From Dipetalonema caudispina (lineage: Eukaryota; Nematoda; Chromadorea; Rhabditida; Onchocercidae): a stretch of 46,376 bases of DNA. Each line of letters begins with the position of its first letter. Position 1 is the stretch's first letter. The position numbers were made by a program, and so were the translations under genes. The DNA lies in NCBI GenBank assembly GCA_013365325.1, contig JABVXV010000422.1, positions 1 to 46,376 of the forward strand, written 5' to 3'. Below the pieces are notes generated by a model. It did not search any database. It was not told where the DNA came from and saw nothing but the letters and a program-made list of their open reading frames with translations. Below are positions 1 through 11,600 of the stretch, in pieces.

Positions 1-2344
1 TTCGGTAATTTAGCCATTGAAGATATGCATGGTAATCGAGAACAAGAATGAGAATTAGCTCGATAATTCCCAAATTTACACATTGTAATATTCATTAAAT
101 TACAATTCATGCAATGAATCAGTTGAGTGAAAATATTTCTGCAACACAAATTATTTTTATTTAGACGTACTTATTATAAATTATTATGAATTTCCAACAA
201 TATTTGTACGGTTAAGGGAAAGTTTTGATAAGTTTAACATTTGTCGCAAAATCTAAATGAATTTCGCGAAGGAAGGAATAATACATTTCTTGTAATTAAA
301 GTAATTGATGCTTCATTCCGTAATGAAACAATTCATCTTATAAATTGTTAACATAAGTCATTTAACTCAATAACAACTTTGTTTAAGATTAAGGATTTAT
401 CACATTTCAATTTGGCAATCCTTTGTCTAAATTAACCTTGTTTATGATTTATCACATTGTAATTTGGTAATCCTTTGTTTAAACTCTGTTTATGATGGTA
501 AATCCCTCCTACTTCTCACACCTATATCTATGTCATGAAAAACCGTTAAAACACACTCAAAACCCAAAATCTGAATCTGACTCTTCAGCGATCGGTCAAC
601 TTCGCCTACTGCTAAGATCTATCATATTTTCTACTAGATGCTCGTATTATTCATCTGTCATTCCAATAAATTTTACGTTAACGCTTAATATCGATACACA
701 AAAAGAGAAGGAACTTCTCTTCCAAACTCATAATCAACAAGAAGGAAAACCTTTCACAACAGTGAATGACAATATATCATGATCAGCTTTCACTTTCAAT
801 CATTCCCATAGAAAGTGAAGAGGGACCCTAAACAAAATTTGGCTTGAAAGATAGATCATTCTGATTTGGAACAATAAGGCGTGAAAGAAAAAGAATGCAG
901 TTGGGAATGAAAGCAATTCAAACAAATTTTAATAAATGCCTTTCTTCTTAACTCATTTTAAACGATTGAGACAGAGTATCTAAGATTGGGAAGCCGTCAA
1001 AGATGAAATTTATGCTTTGTTCCAAGCGCACAAAAAAGTTTAGCCTTACAACCGGTACATAAATCTATGTTTCCACACAATCTAATTAGAGATGCCCAGA
1101 ATGCTTTAATTACATCCGTCCAATCCTCCCATCACACAAATCGTACAAACAATGGAATCGGTAACTTTCATTAGCTGTCATTGTAAAGTCATGCACGACA
1201 TGGATAAAACGTGACAATCATGATTAGACAAAAGACTTTTATTTCTAGAACCACCCGTAACAAGAAGTAGCATTTAACAATTCAAAAAAAAGAAAAGAAA
1301 ACGGTAGAGCAGTAAACATTGTACTGCAGTAACAATATTTAAAAATTATCGACATAAAGATTGAAAAAGAACGGTTAGTCTTTCTAGAAAAACAAATACA
1401 AAACATTTTTCTAGTTTTCGCTGAGCAGAAATATAAAATTGTAGGCAATTATCTTGTATTTTTTTTTTCAGCTAACTATTTGGAAACAATGTCTGGGATA
1501 TATTATTAATGAAGAAAAACACGATAATACTTGAAAATAATTTTAAAAATATAATGTAAATGCACAATAAAAGTTGATTATGCAATCTATATAAGGCATG
1601 AAACCTTGCTGAGCAAATGGGGGAAAAATCATATAAAGTTCACTTGCGTCGGCACAAAAAAAGAAGTAAAGTTCACTTGCACTGGCATCAACAGAAAAGA
1701 TGAAATTTCAGAAGACTGTCTCAAATAATACCACAAAGGAAACAAAGAAAGAAATGGTATTTGCACCAATTCAATTTTAAAACATGGAATATTCGTAGGA
1801 AGCTATATTTAGGTAGTTCAGGTATTATGAAAAATAATGCTTCGAAAAAAAGAAATAGTTGACATTCAGGTAACAATGGCGTACATCGGTTTAACTTATT
1901 GTTTATCAAGTCAGCTAGAAATCTTTGACTTTGTTTTTGTCATCTCAAATTTCCACAGGAGACTCTTTGATTGTTAACGAGGAGAACTTTTAAGAACTTC
2001 TAAAAATTCAACTCCTGCTGGCATATTTGAGTTGGAGAAACTCTGATTTGCAGGAAATCAGAGACATTATTATGCATTAATATTCCAAATATTAAACAGC
2101 TTCCTCAACCACAGTTAACTTTGACTCATTCCCTTAAAGCTATATGCGTTTCAATTCCTTTACTTTGAAATACACATTCCAGCTCACTGCACAGGAAATT
2201 AAGTATTCAGGGACTTTTTAAACCTCACAAACGGGAAATAACAAAAGGTAAGGTACTTAAGCAAATAAAACCACGAAATATACAGTAACTTCAGATTGAA
2301 CAACATAAGCAATCCAATTACATAACTTACCTATGATCGCATCA
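1..2344. other. No convincing gene; AT-rich flank downstream of DENND6
   Basis: This stretch lies beyond the 3' end of the DENND6 gene. The open frames are short and AT-driven, with no recognisable domain and no chain of phase-consistent exons. A 96-codon frame at 492-782 (+) looks accidental. The only structure I can point to is a roughly 52-bp imperfect tandem duplication near 379-497. The part next to 2345 probably carries the DENND6 3' UTR, including a strong splice donor at 2330 on the minus strand. Confidence 0.6.
379..497. repeat. Imperfect tandem duplication, period about 52 bp
   Basis: Two adjacent copies share GATTTATCACATT and then TTTGG-AATCCTTTGT with a few substitutions. They start at about 394 and 446. 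The beginning of a third copy (CTGTTTATGAT) follows. No coding role is visible. Confidence 0.7.
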
Positions 2345-5300
2345 TTAAATACAATCCCTCAAAGAACCATTAGAGAGCAGTACTGACTTTAAGTCATCAT
2401 CCACGCATGCTAAAATAGCAGAAATTTGTGACTGCAACCGAACTCTCGAGCTTTCGGATGCTTCATCCAAATTTTGGATGCGTTCATTTAGTTTGAGAAC
2501 AAGATCAACAACTTCAACTTGTGGACGTTTATGAAGTGTTTCCTTGCTGAAATCTGCGCTACACAGCATCTAAAACAAAATGTTTGTATACTCATACCTT
2601 AAAGCACTACCCACTATGCCACTTTATGGATAAGCTCAGTTTTGCATTTGGCGAATATCAAACAAGAAAAACCATAAAGAGCCTCAACATCACCTTTCGT
2701 TCATTTTTCAATTTTCTTGTTTCTTCGCATGCCATTCCCTCTCTGCCCTCCCGTGTTTGTATATTTTGAGGACAACTTCAAAAGTTCTCTGCATAAGCAA
2801 TAATAGCAATCCAGTAATTGATAATTCTTAACGGTAAACACACTTCTAGATGTAGGAGTCGTAACTGTCGTTCCAAATCAGCCTTTTTGCGAGACAACCA
2901 ATCTTGAAAGTTTAGTGAAGTTGCAAACTTTTGATACAAACCTGAAATAAACATGCCAATTTAATCGACCTTAGTTATTTCATTCGAAGTGTTATTCAGT
3001 CTTTATAAATAGTTGAGCAAATTCTAAGGAGTGCGGAAAAAAGAAAAAAGATGAAAAAAAGGAAGGAAATACAAAATTACCGCGCCAATCACCTCTGATA
3101 CCCGATGTCTGCATAATTCTCGTTTCATCTAAGGTAGAAAAAAAATTGTCCACTACAAACGGATATATTTGAGGGACATTCTGCAACAAATTATACAAAA
3201 AACAGTTAAACATTATGCACAGGAGAGCACAGTAACTATGGAACCATGTTCTTTTAAAATTTCTCAATCACGAACAAGATAAGTCTCTCGACAAAGAGAA
3301 ATATTCTGCGAAAAAATAAAGATACTTTGAAAGGTGACAAATGCTTTTTCAGAGGCATTAGTGACGAAACGTAATTCTCTAAAGGCATCATGAAATTCTG
3401 CGTCAAATCAAGTATCCGCCGTTGTAGCTCTTTTCCATCCATGCAATCTGAATTACTAGCTTTTAAAGCATCTTTGAAAAGCGTCTTGTCCTTTTGAAGA
3501 AACATTTTGTACTGACTAAATAAGCCATATTTCGTTTCGAGGGCGCGTTTATTCCACATTTTTCTGCAATGTTTAGAATAATTGGCAGATCAGTCGAAGG
3601 ACGATATCAAAAAATAGATTAACGGAGACGTCTAATTAAAGAAAACAGATTTTGACAATTTTGTTCTTGGAATTTCAATCAAATTAAAATCGAAACATCC
3701 CCTAACACAACGACAAAAAGGTAGACATACTTTCTTTTCCCTCCAACAGGGATCTGTTGCTCTTGTGAAGGAATCAGGCGAATAATATGGGGCCAGTTTT
3801 GAAATATTTTTGTGAAGAACGGATTGGTTACTCCGAGAATTACATTCGGCCTATAAAAAAGAGTCTGAAATGTCAAAAAATAAAAACAAAAAATTGAGAG
3901 TGTTAAATGACTTACCACAAAGTTTTTGTTTAATTTAACAACTACATCTCGGAGGCACCTTCTGATTGTTTATGATTTAATAAAAGCAAAGAAAACGAGT
4001 ACCATGGATCAGTTTTTGACGAATACTCCCGAAATTCAGCGTCATGGATTGTAAAGAAAGGCCGATAGTCACTGGAGTACCTAAAATTGTTCATAATGAA
4101 AGCTAGACAAATTCGAACAAAATATCTAAAAAATGAAAAAGGTAACTGTAGTATATTTGCATATAAATACCTTAAAGGCCATATCAAAGAAATGAGGGAC
4201 TGCACGAATGTGGAACATTCTGATGGATTTTGAGCTAGCACCACAATTGGCTGAAATAATTCTCCTCACAATTTTAGACGTTTCATCTTCAGGTTAACTC
4301 AGATTTCTCCAATTTACAATCCATAACGACGCAAATGGTACTCTTAATGACACGAAATCCCCATAAATGTGGAATATAAAAAACTATAGGAAAAAACATT
4401 TCAGAAATTACCTCGCCAGTTAACACTAATTCCCATAATAACTGCACATGGTTAACAACAAACAATAAGTTTCTGAAATAAATTTCTTTTTCTTTTCATA
4501 CGTAATACCGAAAAACCTGGATAACATATTTCTGATTTTCCCACCCAATCCATTCAGAAAACTCAATCAAATAAGTTTATCAACTTACCCAGGAATATTC
4601 GATTTATTCATTATAGATAATAAAACTGGGTTTTTGCTAGGTGACATTAACTGAAAATTTTACAGATATGAATCATGAATTTTTCATACATTTTTCAGAA
4701 ATGAACAGTAATGTTTTGAGCCTGTTATAAAGCAAACGCAGATTTAAAAGTAGAAATCGAACTCGATTTTTGCATTTTCTCAAATAAACCCACCGCATGA
4801 TGCCCGACTTCGACCTCAATTTAGTTAAAAAAAATTTACTTTAACATTCATAAGACAGCTTCTTTGAGGTGAATATATATCAATTTGGCATGGAATCCGA
4901 CACTGTATCACATTTCCCATCAGTGGTAAACAAAGCACAATACCAGGGATGGGAATCGACCACTGATCAATGTGATGGCAGGCTTAAAAAAGTGAATGTG
5001 CAAGTGATTATATTAAAAAAGGGAGAACGAGTGGTAAACTATTACATCCATCTTGCTAGTATACGTAGCTCTTTCGTAACAATTAATATAAGATACATAA
5101 AACAGACAGAATAAAAGAAGTTCTAATGGACACAGCAACTGAGATGAATCTATTGCATGCTTTGAAATATGTCAATTTAATCCACGCTACCTAACATCAC
5201 GAACGAGGTATTTATCACGTAACAATTTGAAACTTTAGTGCTTATTGCTGGAAAATTACCTGCTTCGATTGCTGGTTCTCCGGAATCGAAAAAGCCTTGT

Positions 5301-6436
5301 GCGATTACACCAACAGCAAGAGAAAACAAATCAAAAAAAGGCAACACTGTCAGTAAAACAAGACTCTGCAAGTGATTACTTAACATATACATTTAAAAAT
5401 CAAATAACTTCCAAGACTAACTCCTAATAAATTAAAAGACTAAAAATTATGGTATTTTGAGGAAAAAAAAAAACCTTTTGAAAGTAACCGCGTGGCAAAG
5501 AAGAATCTTTCTTCTGCCTGCAAATCAAACCAAATATAAGAAACATGCAAATAACGAGTAAGCGTAATATCAGCTGAAGATACATCCGTGAAAGATCGTC
5601 AATTAAAAAAATAACCATGATTTCCGAACGTAGTGATCTATTCTAAATTTTCAAAATTTCATTATAAATACAAAAAGAACCTAATCTTCTGAGCAATAAA
5701 AACACATGGAACAAACCTGGAATGAACAAACCCATAGAAGTATTGCGGATCGGCATCAATAGCTGCCGGTACGCGTTCCGAATATGCACCATATGCAGAT
5801 AAATTAGAACCAGATGATCGACGTATCCGGAAGTAAAAATTGGTATCATGTGCTATGCCACAATTGGAATCCGGGAATGATAAATAACATATACTACTTT
5901 TCTCATTAGCTGTCAACTGTGCGTCACCAGGATAGACTACCTGGAAAGCGAAAAATAATTTCCTATTATACGGAATTTGGCTTATCGGCATGAGACTGAT
6001 TCCAAATTTAAGAATTAAATATTAATGTGGAAAATTACCGAATTTGCAATCAGAATTCCAAGCTTCTAAATTTAACTCTTGTGACAACTGATTTGTAAAA
6101 GTCGCAACTTCAAACCAGAACTGTCTGGGTTTTCATAAATTGGATTCAGTCGTTCAAATTCAAGTTTACTGATGCCATGATGGGCGTCATGACATGTCAG
6201 TAATTTTGCAAACAAATACTTTTACTGCTTGCAATTCTATCTTTCATATTTGATGTTCAGTTAAGTAAAATTTGAAAATAGGAATTTTTGGAGAGAACTC
6301 ATTTGAATTGAATATTTACTTCAATTGACTGTCCCAGTTCAAGATCGAATGTCACTACACAGATACAATACACCCAGCGACCAAACTTCTCCCAAGGTGG
6401 CGTATCAAATGCTTCCATGTCATTTGTAACGTTCAT
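2345..6436 (-). CDS. DENND6: DENN domain-containing protein 6 (DENND6/FAM116) homologue, Rab GEF
   Basis: Fourteen exons (minus strand): 6436-6320, 5940-5717, 5517-5475, 5365-5260, 4982-4840, 4650-4589, 4472-4412, 4250-4171, 4080-4003, 3850-3731, 3563-3326, 3180-3081, 2941-2844, 2569-2345. All phases agree and give 564 aa; vertebrate DENND6A is about 608. Family blocks appear in order: [12 protein letters not shown] (exon 1), [10 protein letters not shown] (exon 2), PRGYFQK (exon 3), LWELVL (exon 7), [11 protein letters not shown] (exon 9), [10 protein letters not shown] and WPHIIR (exon 10), SSLMPLKK (exon 11), GIRGDW (exon 12), VDLVLKL (exon 14). Together they span the u-, c- and dDENN parts. 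Mammalian DENND6 activates Rab14 in endocytic recycling, so the same is inferred here. The start is the first ATG after an in-frame TAA. Exons 6-7 are the least conserved; they rest mainly on splice phase plus LWELVL. Confidence 0.93.
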
Positions 6437-6462
6437 ATCAACTTATTAATATTCATTGACTG
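6433..6462 (-). promoter_or_regulatory. DENND6 5' leader: splice-acceptor-like site and 7-codon uORF overlapping the start codon
   Basis: On the minus strand a TCTTATCAG acceptor-like sequence ends at 6460, 23 nt upstream of the DENND6 ATG. It could be a spliced-leader trans-splice site or a cis acceptor. Within this leader an ATG at 6456 opens a frame reading M-N-I-N-K-L-I. Its TGA (6435-6433) shares two bases with the DENND6 start codon (ATGA). Such an overlap would favour reinitiation or make the start sensitive to leaky scanning. This is visible in sequence; the effect is inferred. Confidence 0.5.
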
Positions 6463-8628
6463 ATAAGAGAACAATCTTTTCCTTCACTGCTAGCAAAATT
6501 TAGTACGTTGGTAAACTGCTGAGGTTATCCATATACTGCCTTTCTTACACATGAAGGAGAATGCAAACTTTGCAATTGTGAATAATCTAAAATCAAATTC
6601 AAATGCATCAGGAAGCATTAATCTTACAAAATACTTCATGAAAATAAAATGCCATTAATAACTGAGAGACATTAGAAAACCGTGTAGATAAAGAATTGAT
6701 AGGATTTGAAATGATGTTAACTGAACTATGATGGAATGGGTGATAAGAGGAATTAAAAACATACACGACAATGATAATTAAAAAGATTTTACAGAGGCTG
6801 AGAAAATTTGTAGATATCCATACCTATTAATGATAGTAGAGATTATGCAAAGAATGAATGTTTCTGGATAGGAATGAAAGAGTGAATGGAATTTAGGAAG
6901 GAATGTGCAGAGAGAAAAATGGGAGATAATACGAAAGTATTGTCCTTCCAGACGATATCATTTAGATTAAATTGTCAGTTCGAGGAAAGGTTATTTCACG
7001 GGTTCAGATGCGAGTTGCGGACTAAAATAATTGTTGGGGACATTCGGTTACTTCCGTAGTAACGCGTGAGTTATTTGTTTGGCTAATTTACTCGACTAAT
7101 AAGATAAGGTTAACAACTGGAGCACAATATGCTACAACAGCATGGTAAAATACTGCATCCATGATTTGGTATTTTTGACATCAACTTTATGCTTACTTTT
7201 TACGTAGTTGAATTAAATGTATCATATATCTGGTGATTTCGATTAAGCTCTTAGTATATGTCGATTAATTTAAGCAGGTAATTGCTTTTAGTAAATTAAT
7301 CGAGGAAAGCTATCGTAGCATTCCTGTTATTACCGTATGACTGCGATATATGTGAGATGACCTGAATTAATCCAAACAGATCTGTACCACTCTTTCTACT
7401 TGTTGTTGCTCTTTTCAATACCCTAAAAAAGTCATGAATTACGAAAAAAAACTGTTGTACGTCATAAGTCGTATTTCACAAACCATGTAGCTCGTATGAA
7501 TGATATACATGATATCGTGATTACGTCACACCTGATAATACATGGCATTATGATATATGTCATGTTTGCATTGTACCTTTTGATAGATGGTACTGACTGT
7601 GACATACGTCACATCCAATTCTCGAGAAACAAAGATCAAAATAAGTTAAGAGTGGGTAGTCATGCTGATGTTGTAACTCCTTAGGCAGATAAATGATGAC
7701 TGGTAAATAGTGGTATCTTAAATTAATTGAGTGGAAGAGAGAAAAGGAGGCGAAGAAAGAGAAAACCAGTTTTGAAATATCAATTTGAAGTAGTCCGAGG
7801 AATGTGATACTGTTACTGTTCCTGTTATCGACGGTTGAATCAAGAAGTAAGGGGGACGAGGAGTGGAAGGAGGAAATAGAGATGAGATAGAAGTTAGTAC
7901 TCTGAATTGTCAGCTATGTTCCTGGAAAATATGGAAACTATTCGTCCACTTTATTCCTCCCAATTCCCATTTAATAAACAACAACAGTGAACCGTTTCTT
8001 CGTTACACGTCTTCCTAAACACACCCACTTTTTTATTTTTTCCTTTTCGATTATAATCGTAAGCAGTGAATGAACAACATTACGGTAATTTATTGCTCGA
8101 GCATCCTGAAATAATTCCATTATCCATGGTTTCAGCATACCTCTCAGGAAGGGAGAGAGGGAAAGGAAAGAAAGCATTGACATATTACTGAAATGGTGTC
8201 TTTTGAAAAATGAAATGTAAATAAATGACATCTAAGCATGGCTCATAGTATTAATATTGCAACAGTTGAAGGTTCCAGTTGTAATTATTCGCTGGTTATT
8301 TTATTTAAAAGATTAAAAGATTTGTCGAGCTATGATTGATAAGTATTTCTTTATTTGAATTTTATTTATTTTCTAACTCCTAACTGAATCATTCCGCAAC
8401 GATCTGAACGAGAATGAACAAATGCTACTACTGTAGAATTATTGGATAAATAATCATTTATTAATTGATGAATAGTCATTCTTTCTAGTTTCGTCTAGAA
8501 CTTTTTGGCTTCTTCTCACCTTATCGATTTCATGCTGTTGTGTTGCAAAGTAATGATAGATTTGAATATCTGACCGTGATTTCTCTTTTTTTATAATAGT
8601 TCTTCAATTTTATTAATTTTCTTTCCAG
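6463..8628. promoter_or_regulatory. Divergent intergenic region between DENND6 and the FGD gene
   Basis: About 2.2 kb separates two outward-transcribed genes, so it should hold both promoters. No coding exon is convincing. The region contains three ACGTCA motifs (7459-7611). It also has purine-rich plus-strand stretches at about 7730-7770 and 7850-7890. The 62-codon frame at 7496-7684 shows no family resemblance. Confidence 0.55.
7459..7611. promoter_or_regulatory. Cluster of three ACGTCA (CRE-like bZIP) motifs
   Basis: ACGTCA occurs at 7459-7464, 7523-7528 (as TTACGTCA, the hybrid C/EBP-CREB form) and 7606-7611, all in the same orientation within 153 bp. Full CRE is TGACGTCA, and ACGTCA contains its core half-site TGACG on the complementary strand. 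In AT-rich DNA, three in so short a span between divergent genes is suggestive. Binding is inferred only. Confidence 0.35.
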
Positions 8629-8662
8629 ACTCGATATTATCTAATGGTTGTTGCTTAAATTT
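8618..8662 (+). promoter_or_regulatory. FGD gene 5' leader: acceptor site and 4-codon uORF
   Basis: A strong TTTTCTTTCCAG acceptor ends at 8628, leaving a 34-nt leader before the FGD ATG at 8663. This spacing suits spliced-leader addition, though an upstream cis exon is possible. The leader contains ATG GTT GTT GCT TAA (8644-8658), a complete mini-ORF ending 4 nt before the main start and in a different frame. Confidence 0.5.
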
Positions 8663-11600
8663 ATGCACGAATTAAGCCAGATCCCGCATTTGAATGGAAA
8701 TGTTAAACAAATACGTGCACGACTTGAATATGATCAAGCGTCTGATGCTGCTGTCATTAAAGAACTTTCTCCATGTAATAGTATTAGTAAGTTAACTTCT
8801 TATTACTTCAGGTACTGTTACTAGGATTATAAGTTGCATTTCAAGTTACTGTGTAAATGTAAATCTATGGATTCTTTGATTCTTATGTAATATTTTTGGG
8901 ACAAATAATTGAAATTAAAGTCATATCTTCACTTGGCTAATGCAATGCTGCTAATTCAAAATAAACTTCAATTCTTTTTTAGTAGAACAGAGAAAAATAC
9001 TTTTCGAAGGTAGTAAAAACAATAATGAACAAAATGCACCAAAATGGAAACAGAAGCCGGCTGTGGCACGGAAACCGTGGAAAAGCGTAAGTCATTTGAA
9101 TACCCGAATTAAAAGCCAGTATAAAGTTGGCAGTTAATGTCATATATGCGATTAAAAGTAGTAATCAGAGAAGCAAAAGTTGAACTGCAGCTGTATACTT
9201 TTAATGTGATAGCATAATCAGTGGTAGTCGTAGTAAGAAATGTAGAATTGATTTAAATGAGTCTATGTAGAATGATTTAAATTATCCTTGTATTTTCCCA
9301 GTATTAATTTTGCTCTGTGCATTTATCCATGGAAAAGAAAAGGAGCTATAGTTGTGTTGTAACACATAAATTGTTCTTTACTATTCATTCCCTTCTATTT
9401 GATTTTGTTTCCTAATTTAGCTTTGTATTTCAGCCAACAGCTGAACTTTCCCCGGTTAATTCAGTGGATGTTTTAAATATCAATGAAGATTTTCTTTCTC
9501 CCATGAATACTGCAAGGTAACTTTTTTGCTCAATTTTGTGTTAAAGATATTAACATAATCCGGGATGATAGATACCCACAGTTAGGGAGCAGCCATCTCC
9601 GTATTTCCTAAACTTCAGTTAACCATTAATCGCAAATTTCATTTGCGGAATTCTTTGTTATTCCTTACTTCGTAATTAGCTTGATCATTTTACATATGGG
9701 CCTTGGTATTTTTTTAGCTTCTTGTCTTGGGTTTACTCGATAATTTTTCATTTTCATAATGGCAAATCCCATCTAATATCGAAAATTTTTTTACTTATTT
9801 TTTCTAGATTACCTAATGACAGTCGTAAAATTCCAACAAGTTCAAATATCGCTTCGGATTCCGATATTCGAAGGTATCACACGAAAGTGCGAAATGCAGT
9901 TGCATTTTACGATGGTTTGATCGAGACTGGACAGATGGTGTCACCGACTTCTTTTCGTAGTCCAAAAGATTCATCGTGTGACCAACAAAGGTGTTATTTC
10001 AGTTGTTGTTGTTTTCTTTTTTAATTTTATTTTTGACTTGTGGGCAGCTTGCTTTGATTAGTTTAATCCCAGATCTCCAATTTTTATAGTGTTATAGTAT
10101 TCCAGCTCTATGAGGTCGTCCGTAATTTCGGATGGTTCTTGGATAGATCTTCAGCTTAGAAGTCCACTTTCTAGCGAAACAGAATCGTTATGTTCGGAAC
10201 AAAATTTCGATTGTTCTGAAGAAGGGACTGAAGACATTAATGAAAAAACATTGGTTCCGGAAGAAAATTTCGAATCAGATGGAACTTTGTAAGCTTTTTG
10301 CAACCTATAAAGTTATAGCCCCAGGATTTACCTTCAAAGTCATTTTGAATATATTATAGCAGGATTGCCTTATTTAATTTTTAGGTTTCATAGAACCCTT
10401 TCATTCGGTTTAGAAAAAGAGAGGTCAAGGGATAAAAAATACAGACTAGCGACAAAATGCCGTATTTATGGCTTAAACATCGTTATTATATCTTTAAACG
10501 TCATCTATTTTTTACTAATATCCTTTCTAAATGTTCTGTTAATTTCTTCCAGGATATCGAAAGATGTAGTAGTTCATGATTCGAATACTGCCACCAATTC
10601 CAAGATATGGAAAACAAGAATAATGTCGGGCAAGCAGGTCTCTTTTATTAGTTTTTTTGATCATCAAGCGAAATCGAGCGAATTTGAATACGGCTATAAT
10701 TTTATTCCATGTCAGATTCGCTTGACAACTTTTTTTTTTGTTTTTTTTTTTTTACAAAAATAAGGGCGCGTACATTTCAGAATCTGGAATCGAACTACGA
10801 ACCGTTGCTTTCCTACGATTCCGAAGCTACATCATCGAGGCCTAGTAGTGATGCTTACAGTATAACTAGTACACTTTGTCGTACTAGCATTGTAAGCCCA
10901 ACAAGAAATTCGTTTGATTGCTCAGTTATGGATATTATCTACAATACTGGTTCTCGGGAAGAGGTTTTTTTAAACTTTTGGAACAGTAGGATGAAAGTGA
11001 AAGAAAAGATTGTAGTACGAATTCAGAATAGATGATAGGATGAATCAGGAGATGTCTGAATTTGTTTGTAGTCAGTTCATTACATTTAGTACAAAGAAGC
11101 AGGTACTTTTATTATTTCTTTGGTTGTAACTATAATGGTGGAAGTTTTGCAGATTTTATACAAAATGAATTGATTCAAAAACTATCACTATAATGAAATA
11201 ATTGTATGACTTACAGGATCAGAGGTTGAAGAAGCTTCATTACGCAGCGGTCGAAATTTATACAGTTGAAAAAAAATTTGTTGAGCAGCTAGAACTTATT
11301 GCTGTGGTAAGTAGTTAGTATTTAGGTGACGACGAATTGTAAATTCTGATTGAATATTTATTTTTTTTTAATTTGTAAATGTAAATCTTATTTTTCAGAA
11401 ATATCCTGAATTTTTGATAGAATGTGGGAAGGAATTGGGAATCGATTTGCTGAAACCGCTACCAAATGGACATCCTCATTTGATCAGTCAAATAGCTCAG
11501 CAGCTGTTGATGGTGAAAGAAGCACATAAGTTTTTGTTGGAGAGAATTTCATCAAAAATCGAGAATTGGTAGTTTTTAAAACAATAATTATGATCTCCCC

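Noticed and set aside
492..782. 96-codon plus-strand frame as a gene
   Set aside because: No family resemblance, no neighbouring phase-matched exon, and it overlaps the 52-bp tandem repeat boundary.
991..1047. Short plus-strand segment reading DWEAVKDEIYALFQAHKKV then stop, as a terminal exon
   Set aside because: It looks protein-like, but a stop codon abuts its start, the only possible acceptor (TCTAAG) is poor, and no upstream exon was found.
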